22,258 bases of DNA, from NCBI GenBank assembly GCA_902475645.1, contig CABSAH010000007.1, positions 1-22,258 on the forward strand, in the 5' to 3' direction. A program made the translations under genes and the position numbers. Below the pieces are notes generated by a model. The model searched no databases. It was not told the origin of the DNA and was given only the letters and a program-made list of their open reading frames with translations. The DNA comes from an uncultured Christensenellaceae bacterium. Its GTDB lineage: Bacteria > Bacillota > Clostridia > Christensenellales > CAG-138. Positions within the stretch are counted from its first letter, which is position 1; each line of letters begins with the position of its first letter. This document shows positions 1 through 7,493 of the stretch, in pieces.

Positions 1-481
1 TGGAGCGGGAATCCATATAATCGAATATCGAACCCATGTCCAGCTCCTGATGCGTATGCATATCCACGATTGTTAAATCAACCGCCTTTGCGCGGGTGTG
101 ACCCGAACGGCGGGCAATATAGCCCTGCTCGAATATATCCGCCTTGTCGATATTCGGGTAATGCACGCTTTTGCGGCGAATGTCCTTAAGGTCATCACCC
201 CAGCGGCAGAAATCGTCCACCGCGCTCTGCGGGCGGTATGCATCGAAGAACTTGACTATGTAGCCCTGTGCGCGCAGCGTATCCGCCGCATTTATGCAGC
301 AGTTTGCCAATTCGCGGCTCATCACCACCAGCGGCTGCTCGTAGCCCGCGGCGGGCCGGCCCATAAAATTGTCGGTACCGGCATACTTGGCGTCTATTAT
401 GCAGTCCTCTATAAGCTCATCAATGTATACAAAGCCTTCCGGCAGCCCAACCTTGGGTATTCCGGCGGTACTTGTGTTCAT
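1..481 (-). CDS. VanX/DdpX-type D-alanyl-D-alanine dipeptidase, C-terminus cut by the window edge
   Basis: Zinc peptidase of family M15D, which cleaves free D-Ala-D-Ala. It reads leftwards from an ATG at 481-479, with AGAGGG about 6 nt upstream, and 160 codons lie inside the window. Visible family marks are the DAYRPQ segment (residues 80-85; its Arg matches the catalytic Arg of VanX), the zinc motif SGHTRAKAVD (residues 126-135, ligands His128 and Asp135), and LDMGSIFD (147-154), which matches the DMGTxFD stretch of DdpX and VanX. The usual Gly of SxHxxGxAxD is Ala here. The last zinc ligand and catalytic Glu (ExxH) would lie beyond the edge, so activity cannot be fully judged. The gene starts 15 nt after the M42 peptidase and is the third gene of that operon. 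No vanH or vanA ligase gene is nearby, so D-amino-acid peptide recycling, as for DdpX, is more likely than glycopeptide resistance. Confidence 0.88.
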   Translation of the reverse strand, partial: MNTSTAGIPKVGLPEGFVYIDELIEDCIIDAKYAGTDNFMGRPAAGYEQPLVVMSRELANCCINAADTLRAQGYIVKFFDAYRPQSAVDDFCRWGDDLKDIRRKSVHYPNIDKADIFEQGYIARRSGHTRAKAVDLTIVDMHTHQELDMGSIFDYMDSRS

Positions 482-496
482 ATGCTGTCCCTCTTT

Positions 497-1579
497 TCAA
501 AATGATTTTACAATATCCGCGTTCAGCGCCTTTGCTATTGCGCAGGCAAGCTTAACCGTTGCGGCGTAATCTGTATATGTGGTTATGCAGCTTGGGCCGT
601 GTATATAGCGCACGGGAACGCCCATAACTATGCTCGGCGCGCCGCTAAGCTGCGCCTGAATTACGGCGGCGTTGTTCCCGCCGCCCTCGCGCACGGACGC
701 CTGAACCATAAGGCCGCTGCGTTCCGCGGTATCAAGCGCAAAGCGCTGGAAGCGGGGGTTGCATATTACGGAGTTATCCATATAGCGGAGCATGGGGCCT
801 TTTTTCATAAGGGTCTGCATGGCGTAAGCTTCGCCGAACGTATCGTCCGCAGGACAGCCTTCAAAAACAATGGCAATATCGGGCTTAACCTTGTTCACGG
901 CCACCTTGCAGCCGCGCTCGCCTATTTCCTCCTGTGAGGACAGCACGCCTATAATGTCCATATCCAGCTCCTCGGAGCTTAGTACGCGCATGGTTTCTAT
1001 CAGCGCGGCGCAGCCCATGCGGCAGTCAAAGCCCTTGCCGAACATAATGTCGCGCGCCTCGTCGTATTCAAACGGCGTGGCGGGTACGGCGGGCTCGCCT
1101 ATGCGTATGCCAAAAACGTCGCGCGCCTCATCCGCATTGCGGGCGCCTACGTCTATAACAAGGCTTGATACGCTCTGCACCTTGTTCTGCGCGCGTTCCT
1201 CGTCGCTCAAAAAATGCGGGGGCTTGGCGGCTATTGCGCCGCGTATCCATTCACCGTCCCTGTTGCGGACAAGCACGCGCGTGCCGGGCAGGGTGTTTTT
1301 GCTCCAGCTGCCCAATTCAAGGAAGCGCAGCGTGCCGTTGGGCTTGATGGAATGGATTATAAGACCAACCTCGTCGCTGTGCGCATCAAGCATAAGCACG
1401 GGCTTGTTGCCGCTGTTGGCACGCCTGTATATATAAAGGTTGCGCAGGCTGTCCTCTTCAAAATCGCAAATGTCGCTTAGGCTTGCGCGCGCGGCGGCCA
1501 CCGTTTCGTCCTCAAATCCGCTTGGGCCCTTGGCCTCGGCAAGCGCCCTTATAACGGCAAGCTCTCTTTCGTTTACCAT
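497..1579 (-). CDS. M42 family metallopeptidase (glutamyl/deblocking aminopeptidase type)
   Basis: A 360-residue cytoplasmic aminopeptidase of the M42 (FrvX/YsdC/PepA) family. These usually form large dodecameric shells that trim short peptides with two metal ions. All metal positions are visible: His67 in DAHSDEVG, the bridging Asp185 in GFDCRMGC, the Glu217-Glu218 pair in SSQEEIGERG, Glu240 in FEGCPADDT, and His327 in YIHGPS. Length is normal for the family. The ATG at 1579-1577 lies inside the last codons of the upstream creatininase gene (7-nt overlap), with AAGGAGG about 8 nt before it, so the two are translationally coupled. The family is sure. The exact substrate preference cannot be read from sequence, and some relatives were once misannotated as endoglucanases. 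Confidence 0.93.
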   Translation of the reverse strand: MVNERELAVIRALAEAKGPSGFEDETVAAARASLSDICDFEEDSLRNLYIYRRANSGNKPVLMLDAHSDEVGLIIHSIKPNGTLRFLELGSWSKNTLPGTRVLVRNRDGEWIRGAIAAKPPHFLSDEERAQNKVQSVSSLVIDVGARNADEARDVFGIRIGEPAVPATPFEYDEARDIMFGKGFDCRMGCAALIETMRVLSSEELDMDIIGVLSSQEEIGERGCKVAVNKVKPDIAIVFEGCPADDTFGEAYAMQTLMKKGPMLRYMDNSVICNPRFQRFALDTAERSGLMVQASVREGGGNNAAVIQAQLSGAPSIVMGVPVRYIHGPSCITTYTDYAATVKLACAIAKALNADIVKSF

Positions 1580-2358
1580 TGCTGTTTTTCCTCCTTGGGC
1601 AATTCCGCCTTTTCAAATTCGTCTATAAACCTTGCGGTATAGTCCGCCATGGCTTGCAGCATCTTATCGCCCCATTCCTTTGTGGCGTTGTTGGGTGCAT
1701 CGTTGCCGTACCAGCCGTTTGCATTGTAATTCATGGCTCGGCGGGGTATTATTACCGATGCGCCCATGAAGCTAACCTTGTCCCATCCGGTTGAGGGCAT
1801 GGCCTCGCATACGTCGCTTTGCATTATCAACGGGTCGTTTATATGCTCGTAATCTATAAGCGAAGGATCAACCGCCATAACGCCCGCCGTTTCCTCCGCG
1901 CCGCCGTGACCGCCCGCCCAGTCCGGATTCAGCTCGCCCGCCATAAGCCACCAGTTAAGGCAGGCAACATACGCCCCGCGAGGGTGCATACGCTTGCCCA
2001 GCATCTCTATGCTTTTTGAATTGCCGCCGTGGCCGTTTAGCAGTATAAAGCGGCGGAAGCCGTATTCGTAAAGGCTGTCCGTTATTCTTGTAAGTATGTC
2101 GTAAAGCCCGTCAACGCCTATTGATATAGTTCCCGGGTAGCCCATAAGCGTATCCGTAGCGCCGTATGGCAGCGTGGGGGCTATCATTATATGGCTCTGC
2201 TTTTCAATAAGCTCTGCTATCTTATCCGGTATCATGGTGTCCGTACCAAGCGGCATATGGCGGCCGTGGTTTTCGGTGCTGCCAAGCACCAGCATTACGG
2301 AATCATGCTCCTTAAGATAATCGCTCACCTTTTTGCAGGTGCAGTTTGCAAGTCTCAT
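1573..2358 (-). CDS. Creatininase-family amidohydrolase
   Basis: A 261-residue member of the creatininase (creatinine amidohydrolase/MftE-like) superfamily, metal-dependent enzymes that open cyclic amides or cleave peptide-like C-N bonds. The N-terminal metal motif GSTENHGRHMPLGTD (residues 26-40) carries the Glu29, His31 and Asp40 ligands. NGHGGNS (108-114) supplies His110, and GGHGGAEETA (149-158) supplies the last acidic residues. The start ATG at 2358-2356 has GGAGGG 7 nt upstream. A second ATG 4 nt further upstream is out of frame. It is the first gene of a leftward operon with the M42 peptidase and the VanX-like dipeptidase. That context argues for a peptide or amide salvage role rather than creatinine breakdown. 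The true substrate is unknown. Confidence 0.88.
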   Translation of the reverse strand: MRLANCTCKKVSDYLKEHDSVMLVLGSTENHGRHMPLGTDTMIPDKIAELIEKQSHIMIAPTLPYGATDTLMGYPGTISIGVDGLYDILTRITDSLYEYGFRRFILLNGHGGNSKSIEMLGKRMHPRGAYVACLNWWLMAGELNPDWAGGHGGAEETAGVMAVDPSLIDYEHINDPLIMQSDVCEAMPSTGWDKVSFMGASVIIPRRAMNYNANGWYGNDAPNNATKEWGDKMLQAMADYTARFIDEFEKAELPKEEKQQW

Positions 2359-2431
2359 TCATGTCCCTCCTGTTCGCCGAATAGTTATCCGCCGCCCTAA
2401 TACGGGTAAGCCGCGGATTGCCTTAATATTG

Positions 2432-2460
2432 ATTGTAAACCGCAAATAGAACAAAGTAAA
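2432..2460 (-). promoter_or_regulatory. Probable promoter of the creatininase-M42-vanX operon
   Basis: On the minus strand, TTTACT (2460-2455) and TACAAT (2437-2432) are separated by exactly 17 nt and match the sigma-A -35 and -10 boxes at 4/6 and 5/6 positions. Transcription would start near 2425, giving a leader of about 65 nt before the creatininase ATG. No terminator-like or riboswitch-like fold was seen in that leader. Confidence 0.5.
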
Positions 2461-2489
2461 GCCAAATTTATTTTTATGCAGCTTGCATT

Positions 2490-2510
2490 ATGTTAATACT
2501 GCGTTAACAT
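2490..2510. promoter_or_regulatory. Inverted repeat in the divergent creatininase/degV intergenic region (possible operator)
   Basis: ATGTTAA (2490-2496) and TTAACAT (2504-2510) form a perfect 7-bp inverted repeat around a 7-nt spacer, 52 nt before the degV start. It overlaps the most plausible but weak promoter elements for degV: TTGCAT at 2483-2488 with TAACAT at 2505-2510, or TTAATA at 2493-2498 with TAATAA at 2516-2521. The half-sites resemble those of the redox repressor Rex (TTGTTAA-N4-TTAACAA), but the spacer is three bases too long, so a Rex assignment is not made. The symmetry and position suggest a dimeric repressor site. Confidence 0.4.
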
Positions 2511-2562
2511 TGGAATAATAAAATGGAAAATATTATTATGGAATCATTATGGAGGTCATAGA

Positions 2563-3408
2563 ATGGCTATCAAAATAACATCGGACAGCACATGCGACTT
2601 AACAAAGGAGCTGCTTGAAAAGCACGGTATAGAGCTTTTTCCGCTTTATATAACGCTTGGCGGCAAAACGCTGAAGGACGGGGTTGAAATTACGCCGGAC
2701 GATATATTCGCCCACGTTGCCGCAGGCGGCGCGCTTGCATCCACCGCCGCCGTAACGCCCAACGATTATGAGGAGCGCTTTGCAAGGCTGAGCCGCGAAT
2801 ACGACGCCGTTATACACATAAACATTTCAAGCGAGTTTTCGGCGTGCCACCAGAACGCGCGCAACGCAGCAGAGAATTTTGACAATGTTTACGTTGTTGA
2901 TTCGCGCAACCTTTCAAGCGGGCACGGCCACGTTGTTGTGGAAGCGGCGCTTAGGGCGGAAGCGGGCATGAAGGCGGAGGACATAGTTAAGGAGCTTGAA
3001 ACGGACGTTGTGCCAAACGTTGAAGCAAGCTTTATACTCGATAGGCTCGATTACATGGCAAAGGGCGGCCGCTGCTCAACGGTTACAATGCTCGGCGCCA
3101 ACGTATTGCAGCTAAAGCCCTGCATAGAGGTTGTGAACGGCTCAATGCGCGTAGGCACAAAATACCGCGGCTCATTTGAAAAATGCATACAGAAATACGT
3201 TAAGGACAGGCTTGACGGGCGCGACGATATCCGCACAAGCCGCATATTCATAACCCATCCGCATTGCCCGGAGGGGGACGTTGAAACGGCGCGCGAGGCC
3301 ATTGAAAAATATCAGAGCTTTGATGAAATAACCGAAACCCACGCCGGCTGCACGGTATCCTCCCATTGCGGGCCAAGGACGCTTGGCGTGCTGTTCATAA
3401 GAAAATAA
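2563..3408 (+). CDS. DegV family fatty-acid-binding protein (FakB-like)
   Basis: A 281-residue cytosolic DegV protein. Family members bind one fatty acid and present it to the kinase FakA for phosphorylation before phospholipid synthesis. The N-terminus has the family signature TSDSTCDL (residues 6-13). The STAAVTPNDY stretch near residue 60 and HINISSEFSACHQNA near residue 85 match the conserved acyl-carboxylate-binding loops, and the C-terminal HPHCPEG and HAGCTVSSHCGPRTLGVLF segments are typical. Length is standard. The ATG at 2563 follows GGAGG (2551-2555) at 7 nt. It is monocistronic: divergent from the creatininase operon and followed by a clear terminator. No fakA lies in the window, so the lipid ligand and kinase partner are inferred from family knowledge only. 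Confidence 0.9.
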   Translation: MAIKITSDSTCDLTKELLEKHGIELFPLYITLGGKTLKDGVEITPDDIFAHVAAGGALASTAAVTPNDYEERFARLSREYDAVIHINISSEFSACHQNARNAAENFDNVYVVDSRNLSSGHGHVVVEAALRAEAGMKAEDIVKELETDVVPNVEASFILDRLDYMAKGGRCSTVTMLGANVLQLKPCIEVVNGSMRVGTKYRGSFEKCIQKYVKDRLDGRDDIRTSRIFITHPHCPEGDVETAREAIEKYQSFDEITETHAGCTVSSHCGPRTLGVLFIRK

Positions 3409-3436
3409 AATAAGGCAAAGCGGAAGCGTAATATAA

Positions 3437-3461
3437 GGGGCAGTCGGGCGGCTGCCCTTTT
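3437..3461 (+). terminator. Rho-independent terminator after degV
   Basis: GGGCAGTC (3438-3445) pairs with GGCTGCCC (3450-3457), one G-T wobble included, around the tetraloop GGGC, followed by TTTT (3458-3461). It lies 30 nt after the degV stop and separates that gene from the envelope/division cluster. Confidence 0.8.
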
Positions 3462-3527
3462 GCATATATTGCAGTGCCGTTTCATAAAATCAAGCATACA
3501 ATGCGGCTTTAACGGGGGAGGATGCAT

Positions 3528-4226
3528 ATGAAGCGGCGCGTTAAAAACGGCTGGGCAATAAACCTTTTTCTGGCGTTTATAATAATATCGCTCTATCTTG
3601 TAACAAGCAGTTACGACGCCGTGCAGGTGATGGCAAGCCTGTATGCCGGCCCTGCGTACAGGGGAAAATCAAATGATAAAATAGCGCTTGAATTTGCGGT
3701 ATCGTGGAACGCCGCCGCAATGGAGGATATACTGACAACGCTTAAGGAGAAGAACACAAGGGCAACGTTTGTTGTAAGCGGCAAATGGGCGCGCGAAAAC
3801 GAGGACATGCTCAGACGCATTGCCGATGAAGGCCACGAAATAGGCACGATGGGGGACGACCCCATGCTTGACGGCACGCTTAGCGACGTGAAGGACGATA
3901 TTCAAAAAAGCCTTGAAAGCATAAAGGCGGCGACGGGCGTTGACGCGGTGCTTTATTATTCGGGCACGCGCAGCATTGCCGTAAGCGCGCGGGCGGCGCG
4001 CAGGCTTGGCCTTACGCATGTGCTTTCCACGGTGGATCTGCGCTGCGGCTACGGAAGCGGGGACGATATAATCAAGCGGGGATTGAATGAGCCGATAATA
4101 GGAAGTATAATATTGTTGCAGCCCACGCGCGCGTGTGCCGATGCGCTGGGCGGCTTGATAGAAGGATTAAAAGCGAAAGGTATGGCTGCCGCCCGCGTGG
4201 GGGACGTGCTGGGCGGCACGGTATAG
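3528..4226 (+). CDS. YlxY-like polysaccharide deacetylase homologue, probably catalytically dead
   Basis: A 232-residue membrane-anchored NodB-fold protein. The start is set at ATG 3528 because the strong site GGGGGAGG (3514-3521) abuts the earlier ATG at 3522 with no spacing but lies 6 nt from 3528. Residues 9-27 form one signal-anchor helix after a basic MKRRVKNG start, so the domain faces outside. The fold is recognisable from KIALEFAVSWN, TRATFVVSGKWA and RRIADEGHEIG. However, the catalytic Asp motif (FDxSWG in PdaB relatives) reads FAVSWN, the zinc motif HxxxH after GHEIG reads MGDDP, and the RxPYG-type motif reads SGTRS. All metal and base residues are therefore missing. Position directly before an M16 protease matches Bacillus ylxY-mlpA. 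A structural or binding role in envelope or spore-coat biology is inferred. Confidence 0.75.
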   Translation: MKRRVKNGWAINLFLAFIIISLYLVTSSYDAVQVMASLYAGPAYRGKSNDKIALEFAVSWNAAAMEDILTTLKEKNTRATFVVSGKWARENEDMLRRIADEGHEIGTMGDDPMLDGTLSDVKDDIQKSLESIKAATGVDAVLYYSGTRSIAVSARAARRLGLTHVLSTVDLRCGYGSGDDIIKRGLNEPIIGSIILLQPTRACADALGGLIEGLKAKGMAAARVGDVLGGTV

Positions 4227-4229
4227 AAC

Positions 4230-5495
4230 TTGACAGAGAAAACAGTATTGCCTAACGGCATAAGGGCCGTTTACGAAAAAATGCCTGATTGCCGCAGCGC
4301 GTCAATAGCCGTGTGGGTAAAGTCCGGCTCGGTTTACGAAGCGGGGGAGGAGCACGGCGCATCCCATTTTATTGAGCATATCCTTTTCAAGGGAACGAAA
4401 AGCCGCAGCGCATCAAAAATCGCGGCTGAAATGGACGATATAGGCGGCAACCTGAACGCCTTTACTTCAAAGGAATGTACCTGCTTTTATGCAAAGGTGC
4501 TGGACGAGCATATTGAAAAGGCCGTGGATATTATAAGCGACCTTATACTCTGCTCCAAGTTAGACGGGGACGATATAGAGCGGGAGAAGGGCGTTGTTGT
4601 CGAGGAAATACTGATGAACGACGATTCGCCCGAGGATGTTGCCAACGAGGGCATATGCTCGCTGCTGTATGAAGGCTGCCCCGTTGCCATGAACATATTG
4701 GGCACGGCGGACAGCGTGAACGCATTCACGCGGCAGTCGCTTACGGATTATATGGACAAGCGGTATCGCGGCGGCGATACGGTAATTTCCGTTGCGGGCA
4801 GCTTCAACAGGGCGGAGCTTGACGCAATGCTGCAAAATAAATTCGGCGCAATGCGCGCGGGCGTGGGGGAAGCGCGTATGCCCTCCGCCGTGGGCGCGGG
4901 CAGGCGCATGGGCTTTGCCGACAGGGATGCGGAGCAGGCGCATATATGCATAGGCATGCCGGGCTTCGGCGCGAATGACGACAGGCGCTTTGCAATGCTT
5001 GTGCTTAGCAACGTGCTTGGCGGCTGCATGAGCTCGCGCCTGTTTCAGCGCATAAGGGAGGAACGCGGCCTTGCGTATTCAACCTATACCTACCCCACGT
5101 CATACGCGGAAACGGGCTATCTTACGGCATACGCGGGCACGGGCCTTGCAAACGCAGCAAGGGTTACGGAGCTTATACTGGAGGAGCTTGAAAACGCGCG
5201 CAAAAACGGCATTACCAAGGCGGAATTCGACCGCGCAAAGGAGCAGATGCGCGTAAGCTATATACTTTCGTGCGAAAGCACATCCGCACGCAGCAGCGCA
5301 ATAGGCAAGGCGGAGCTTCTGCTCGGCCGCGCGGAGGAGGAGGCAAGGCTTATAAAAAAGCTTGAGGCCGTAAGCATGGAGGACGTTGAGGGCATATTGA
5401 AAGATACGCTTGATCCCGACGGAATGTGCGCATTCGTTGCGGGAAGAACCGCGGGCATGGATACGGGCGCGATAGAACGGCTCATAAAGGGCTGA
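4230..5495 (+). CDS. M16 family zinc metallopeptidase (YmxG/MlpA-like, processing-peptidase type)
   Basis: A 421-residue single-chain M16B peptidase. The inverted zinc motif HFIEH (His46, Glu49, His50) is intact, and the third ligand Glu126 in KGVVVEEILM sits exactly 76 residues after His50. The GGNLNAFTSKE segment (72-82) and the C-terminal half with RLFQRIREERGLAYS (the arginine-tyrosine pair used in substrate binding) complete the fold. The start is a TTG at 4230, three bases after the previous stop, without a good ribosome binding site, so translation is likely coupled to the ylxY-like gene. No signal peptide is present, so it acts in the cytoplasm. Bacillus subtilis has the same gene order (ylxY-mlpA). 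Substrates are unknown. Confidence 0.9.
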   Translation: MTEKTVLPNGIRAVYEKMPDCRSASIAVWVKSGSVYEAGEEHGASHFIEHILFKGTKSRSASKIAAEMDDIGGNLNAFTSKECTCFYAKVLDEHIEKAVDIISDLILCSKLDGDDIEREKGVVVEEILMNDDSPEDVANEGICSLLYEGCPVAMNILGTADSVNAFTRQSLTDYMDKRYRGGDTVISVAGSFNRAELDAMLQNKFGAMRAGVGEARMPSAVGAGRRMGFADRDAEQAHICIGMPGFGANDDRRFAMLVLSNVLGGCMSSRLFQRIREERGLAYSTYTYPTSYAETGYLTAYAGTGLANAARVTELILEELENARKNGITKAEFDRAKEQMRVSYILSCESTSARSSAIGKAELLLGRAEEEARLIKKLEAVSMEDVEGILKDTLDPDGMCAFVAGRTAGMDTGAIERLIKG

Positions 5496-5520
5496 AGCAT
5501 AAGGGTAAGGAGGGAAGCCG

Positions 5521-6705
5521 ATGAGCCGAAGGCGGGTGAAGATAAAGCCCAAGTTTTATTTGATATTAGCTTTCATAATAGGCATAGCCGTAACGGTGCT
5601 TGCAATAGTGCTTCAGGATAGCGCCGGCGGCACGCTCAAGCGCGGCAGCATGGATGCGCTAATAACCAAAAAGGCCGTGCTGATACGCGATGAAATGAGC
5701 ATAAGCGTGGATAAATACGACCGCGTGGAGTTCAAGGTGAGCGAAGGGGAAACGGTGTACGAGGGTATGCCCGTTGCAACCGTGTATAAATGGGGCTATA
5801 CGGACGATATGGCGCAATCCCTGCTAAGCACGGAAACGGAAATATACAACGCGCAGAAAAGCCAGCTAAGCGGGGTTGACAATGCGGAGCTATCGAGCAT
5901 TGAGCTGCAAATTGAGCAAAAGCGCGCCGCAATACGCGCCGCCGTAAGCATGAACGGCGAAGGGGATACGCTTACGCTGCAAAACGAGCTTAAAGCCCTT
6001 ATGCTCCGGCGCGCCGTATTCCTTAAAAACACCGTGCAGCCAACGGAGGAGCTGACGCGGCTTTATAATTCGCGCGAGGATAAGCTCAATAGGCTTGCCG
6101 CATACAAAACGGATATATCCGCCGCGCATGACGGGCGCGTAAGCTTTTATTTTGATGGGTTCGAGCTGGTGCTGAATAAGGATAAGCTGGATACGGTGAA
6201 CGCCGCGCTTGTGAACGCAACCGTTTCGGGGGCTGTGGATTCGCTTGGCGGGGCGTCGAACAATCTGCTGTACAGGCTTGTGAACACGCGCCTTTGGTAC
6301 GTTGCGTTCGTAACGGGCAAAAACGACGCGGCAAGCCTTTGCGAGGGGCAAACGTATACCGTAACGTTTGATGGGTACGAAGGGCAAAGCTTCAGCGCAA
6401 GCGCAACGGAGCTTATCCATTCCGAAGCCGGCGTGCTGAATATGCTGGAGCTTAACGAGGACATGGGGGCGCTGCTGAACAGCCGCGTTATAACGATAAC
6501 CGCGCGCGGCAGCGTGAGCGGCATGATCGTGCCGCTTGACGCAATAGCCTATAAGGATGGCGCAAGCATAATAACGATTGAGGACGGCCAAGACACTCAC
6601 GACGTGCAGATAGATATTATTGCAAGCGATGAGGACAATGCAATTATCCGCGCGCGGGACGGCGAGGGCGCGCTCAGCGAAGGAATGAGGTACAAAAAGC
6701 CATGA
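5521..6705 (+). CDS. HlyD-like membrane-anchored adaptor of the sepF cluster
   Basis: A 394-residue protein with a short basic N-terminus, one transmembrane helix (about residues 12-31) and an extracytoplasmic body. Residues 68-91 (VEFKVSEGETVYEGMPVATV) look like half of a biotinyl/lipoyl-type barrel. Residues about 97-200 are Gln/Glu/Leu-rich and probably form a coiled-coil hairpin. The C-terminus (GMIVPLDAIAYKDGASIITI) resembles the barrel region of HlyD/MacA adaptors. AAGGAGGG precedes the ATG at good spacing, and the gene overlaps yggS by ATGA. No ABC transporter or outer membrane partner is adjacent. From memory, such orphan HlyD-like proteins recur next to yggS and sepF in clostridia, hinting at a division or envelope role rather than export. 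That role is inferred. Confidence 0.7.
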   Translation: MSRRRVKIKPKFYLILAFIIGIAVTVLAIVLQDSAGGTLKRGSMDALITKKAVLIRDEMSISVDKYDRVEFKVSEGETVYEGMPVATVYKWGYTDDMAQSLLSTETEIYNAQKSQLSGVDNAELSSIELQIEQKRAAIRAAVSMNGEGDTLTLQNELKALMLRRAVFLKNTVQPTEELTRLYNSREDKLNRLAAYKTDISAAHDGRVSFYFDGFELVLNKDKLDTVNAALVNATVSGAVDSLGGASNNLLYRLVNTRLWYVAFVTGKNDAASLCEGQTYTVTFDGYEGQSFSASATELIHSEAGVLNMLELNEDMGALLNSRVITITARGSVSGMIVPLDAIAYKDGASIITIEDGQDTHDVQIDIIASDEDNAIIRARDGEGALSEGMRYKKP

Positions 6706-7406
6706 GCATACGCGAAAACTATATTGAAATATGCAATAATATAGCCGATGCCGCAAAGCAGGCCGGAAGAAGGGCGGAGGACATAACGGTTATTGCGGTA
6801 AGCAAGTTTGTGGACGAGGAGCGCATACGCCAAGCGCACGAGGCGGGCGCGAATACGTTCGGCGAAAGCCGCGCGCAGGAGCTTGCCGAAAAAATGCCCA
6901 TGTTTGAAGAATTCGGCGCGGATGTTCATTTTATTGGACAATTACAGAGCAATAAGGTAAAATATGTTATAGGCCGCGTTAAAACGATACAGTCCGTGGA
7001 CAGGATAGAGCTTGCGAACGAAATTTCACGCCTGGCTCAAAAGAAGAACATCGTTCAAAGCGTGCTTATAGAGGTCAACATAGGCTCGGAGCCGCAAAAG
7101 GGCGGCGCGGAGCCGGACAGGCTGAATGAATTTTTATCGAGTATTTCCCGTTTGCCCGGCATTCGGGTGGATGGGCTGATGTGCATACCTCCCGCGGTGG
7201 GAGAGGGGGATGCGCGCCGCTATTTCGCCGGGATGAGGGAGCTGTTTGAAAAAGCGAAGGGGTATGAGCTTCCAAACGTTTTTATGAACACGCTTTCCAT
7301 GGGAATGAGCGGGGATTACAGGGCCGCCGTAGCCGAAGGCGCAACAATGGTGCGCGTAGGCCGCGCGCTGTTCGGGGAGCGTATACGGCCCGGCTTCAAG
7401 GCGTAG
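6702..7406 (+). CDS. YggS/YlmE family pyridoxal-phosphate homeostasis protein
   Basis: A 234-residue single-domain PLP protein with the alanine-racemase-like barrel. The family buffers cellular PLP and has no firmly known enzymatic reaction. The PLP lysine is Lys35 in IAVSKF. Other signatures are FGESRAQE, HFIGQLQSNK and the phosphate-binding SMGMSGDY followed by GATMVRVGRALFG near the C-terminus. Length is normal. The start overlaps the HlyD-like gene by four bases (ATGA), so the two are coupled. It precedes sepF, as ylmE precedes ylmF in Bacillus. Isoleucine codons are 12 ATA, 6 ATT and 1 ATC, the bias of most genes here. Confidence 0.93.
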   Translation: MSIRENYIEICNNIADAAKQAGRRAEDITVIAVSKFVDEERIRQAHEAGANTFGESRAQELAEKMPMFEEFGADVHFIGQLQSNKVKYVIGRVKTIQSVDRIELANEISRLAQKKNIVQSVLIEVNIGSEPQKGGAEPDRLNEFLSSISRLPGIRVDGLMCIPPAVGEGDARRYFAGMRELFEKAKGYELPNVFMNTLSMGMSGDYRAAVAEGATMVRVGRALFGERIRPGFKA

Positions 7407-7460
7407 ATACACAGCAGCCGAAAAAGCATAAAGCCCGGAAGGAACTATTTCTCCAAGCGC

Positions 7461-7476
7461 CAAAAAATATTTTTTG
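7461..7476. promoter_or_regulatory. 16-bp perfect AT palindrome just upstream of the sepF ribosome binding site
   Basis: C-A6-TA-T6-G is a perfect 16-bp palindrome, ending 3 nt before the GGAGG (7480-7484) of sepF. It lies in the 87-nt gap after yggS. It could be an operator, part of an internal promoter, or a weak RNA hairpin that modulates SepF translation. There is no GC stem, so a normal intrinsic terminator is unlikely. Confidence 0.35.
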
Positions 7477-7493
7477 ATTGGAGGAATAACCAA

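Noticed and set aside
1..481. Vancomycin resistance locus
   Set aside because: Only a VanX-like gene is seen. Its operon partners are peptidases, with no vanH, vanA, vanR or vanS in the window.
98..1480. Plus-strand open frames opposite the VanX-like and M42 genes
   Set aside because: They are antisense to two genes with complete family motifs and have no homologue-like features or ribosome binding sites.
2490..2510. Rex-binding site upstream of degV
   Set aside because: The half-sites fit, but the spacer is 7 nt instead of 4, and no similar site was seen upstream of the redox operon at 18486.
3522..3527. ATG 3522 as the start of the YlxY-like gene
   Set aside because: It abuts the ribosome binding site with no spacer. 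The in-frame ATG at 3528 has the normal 6-nt spacing.
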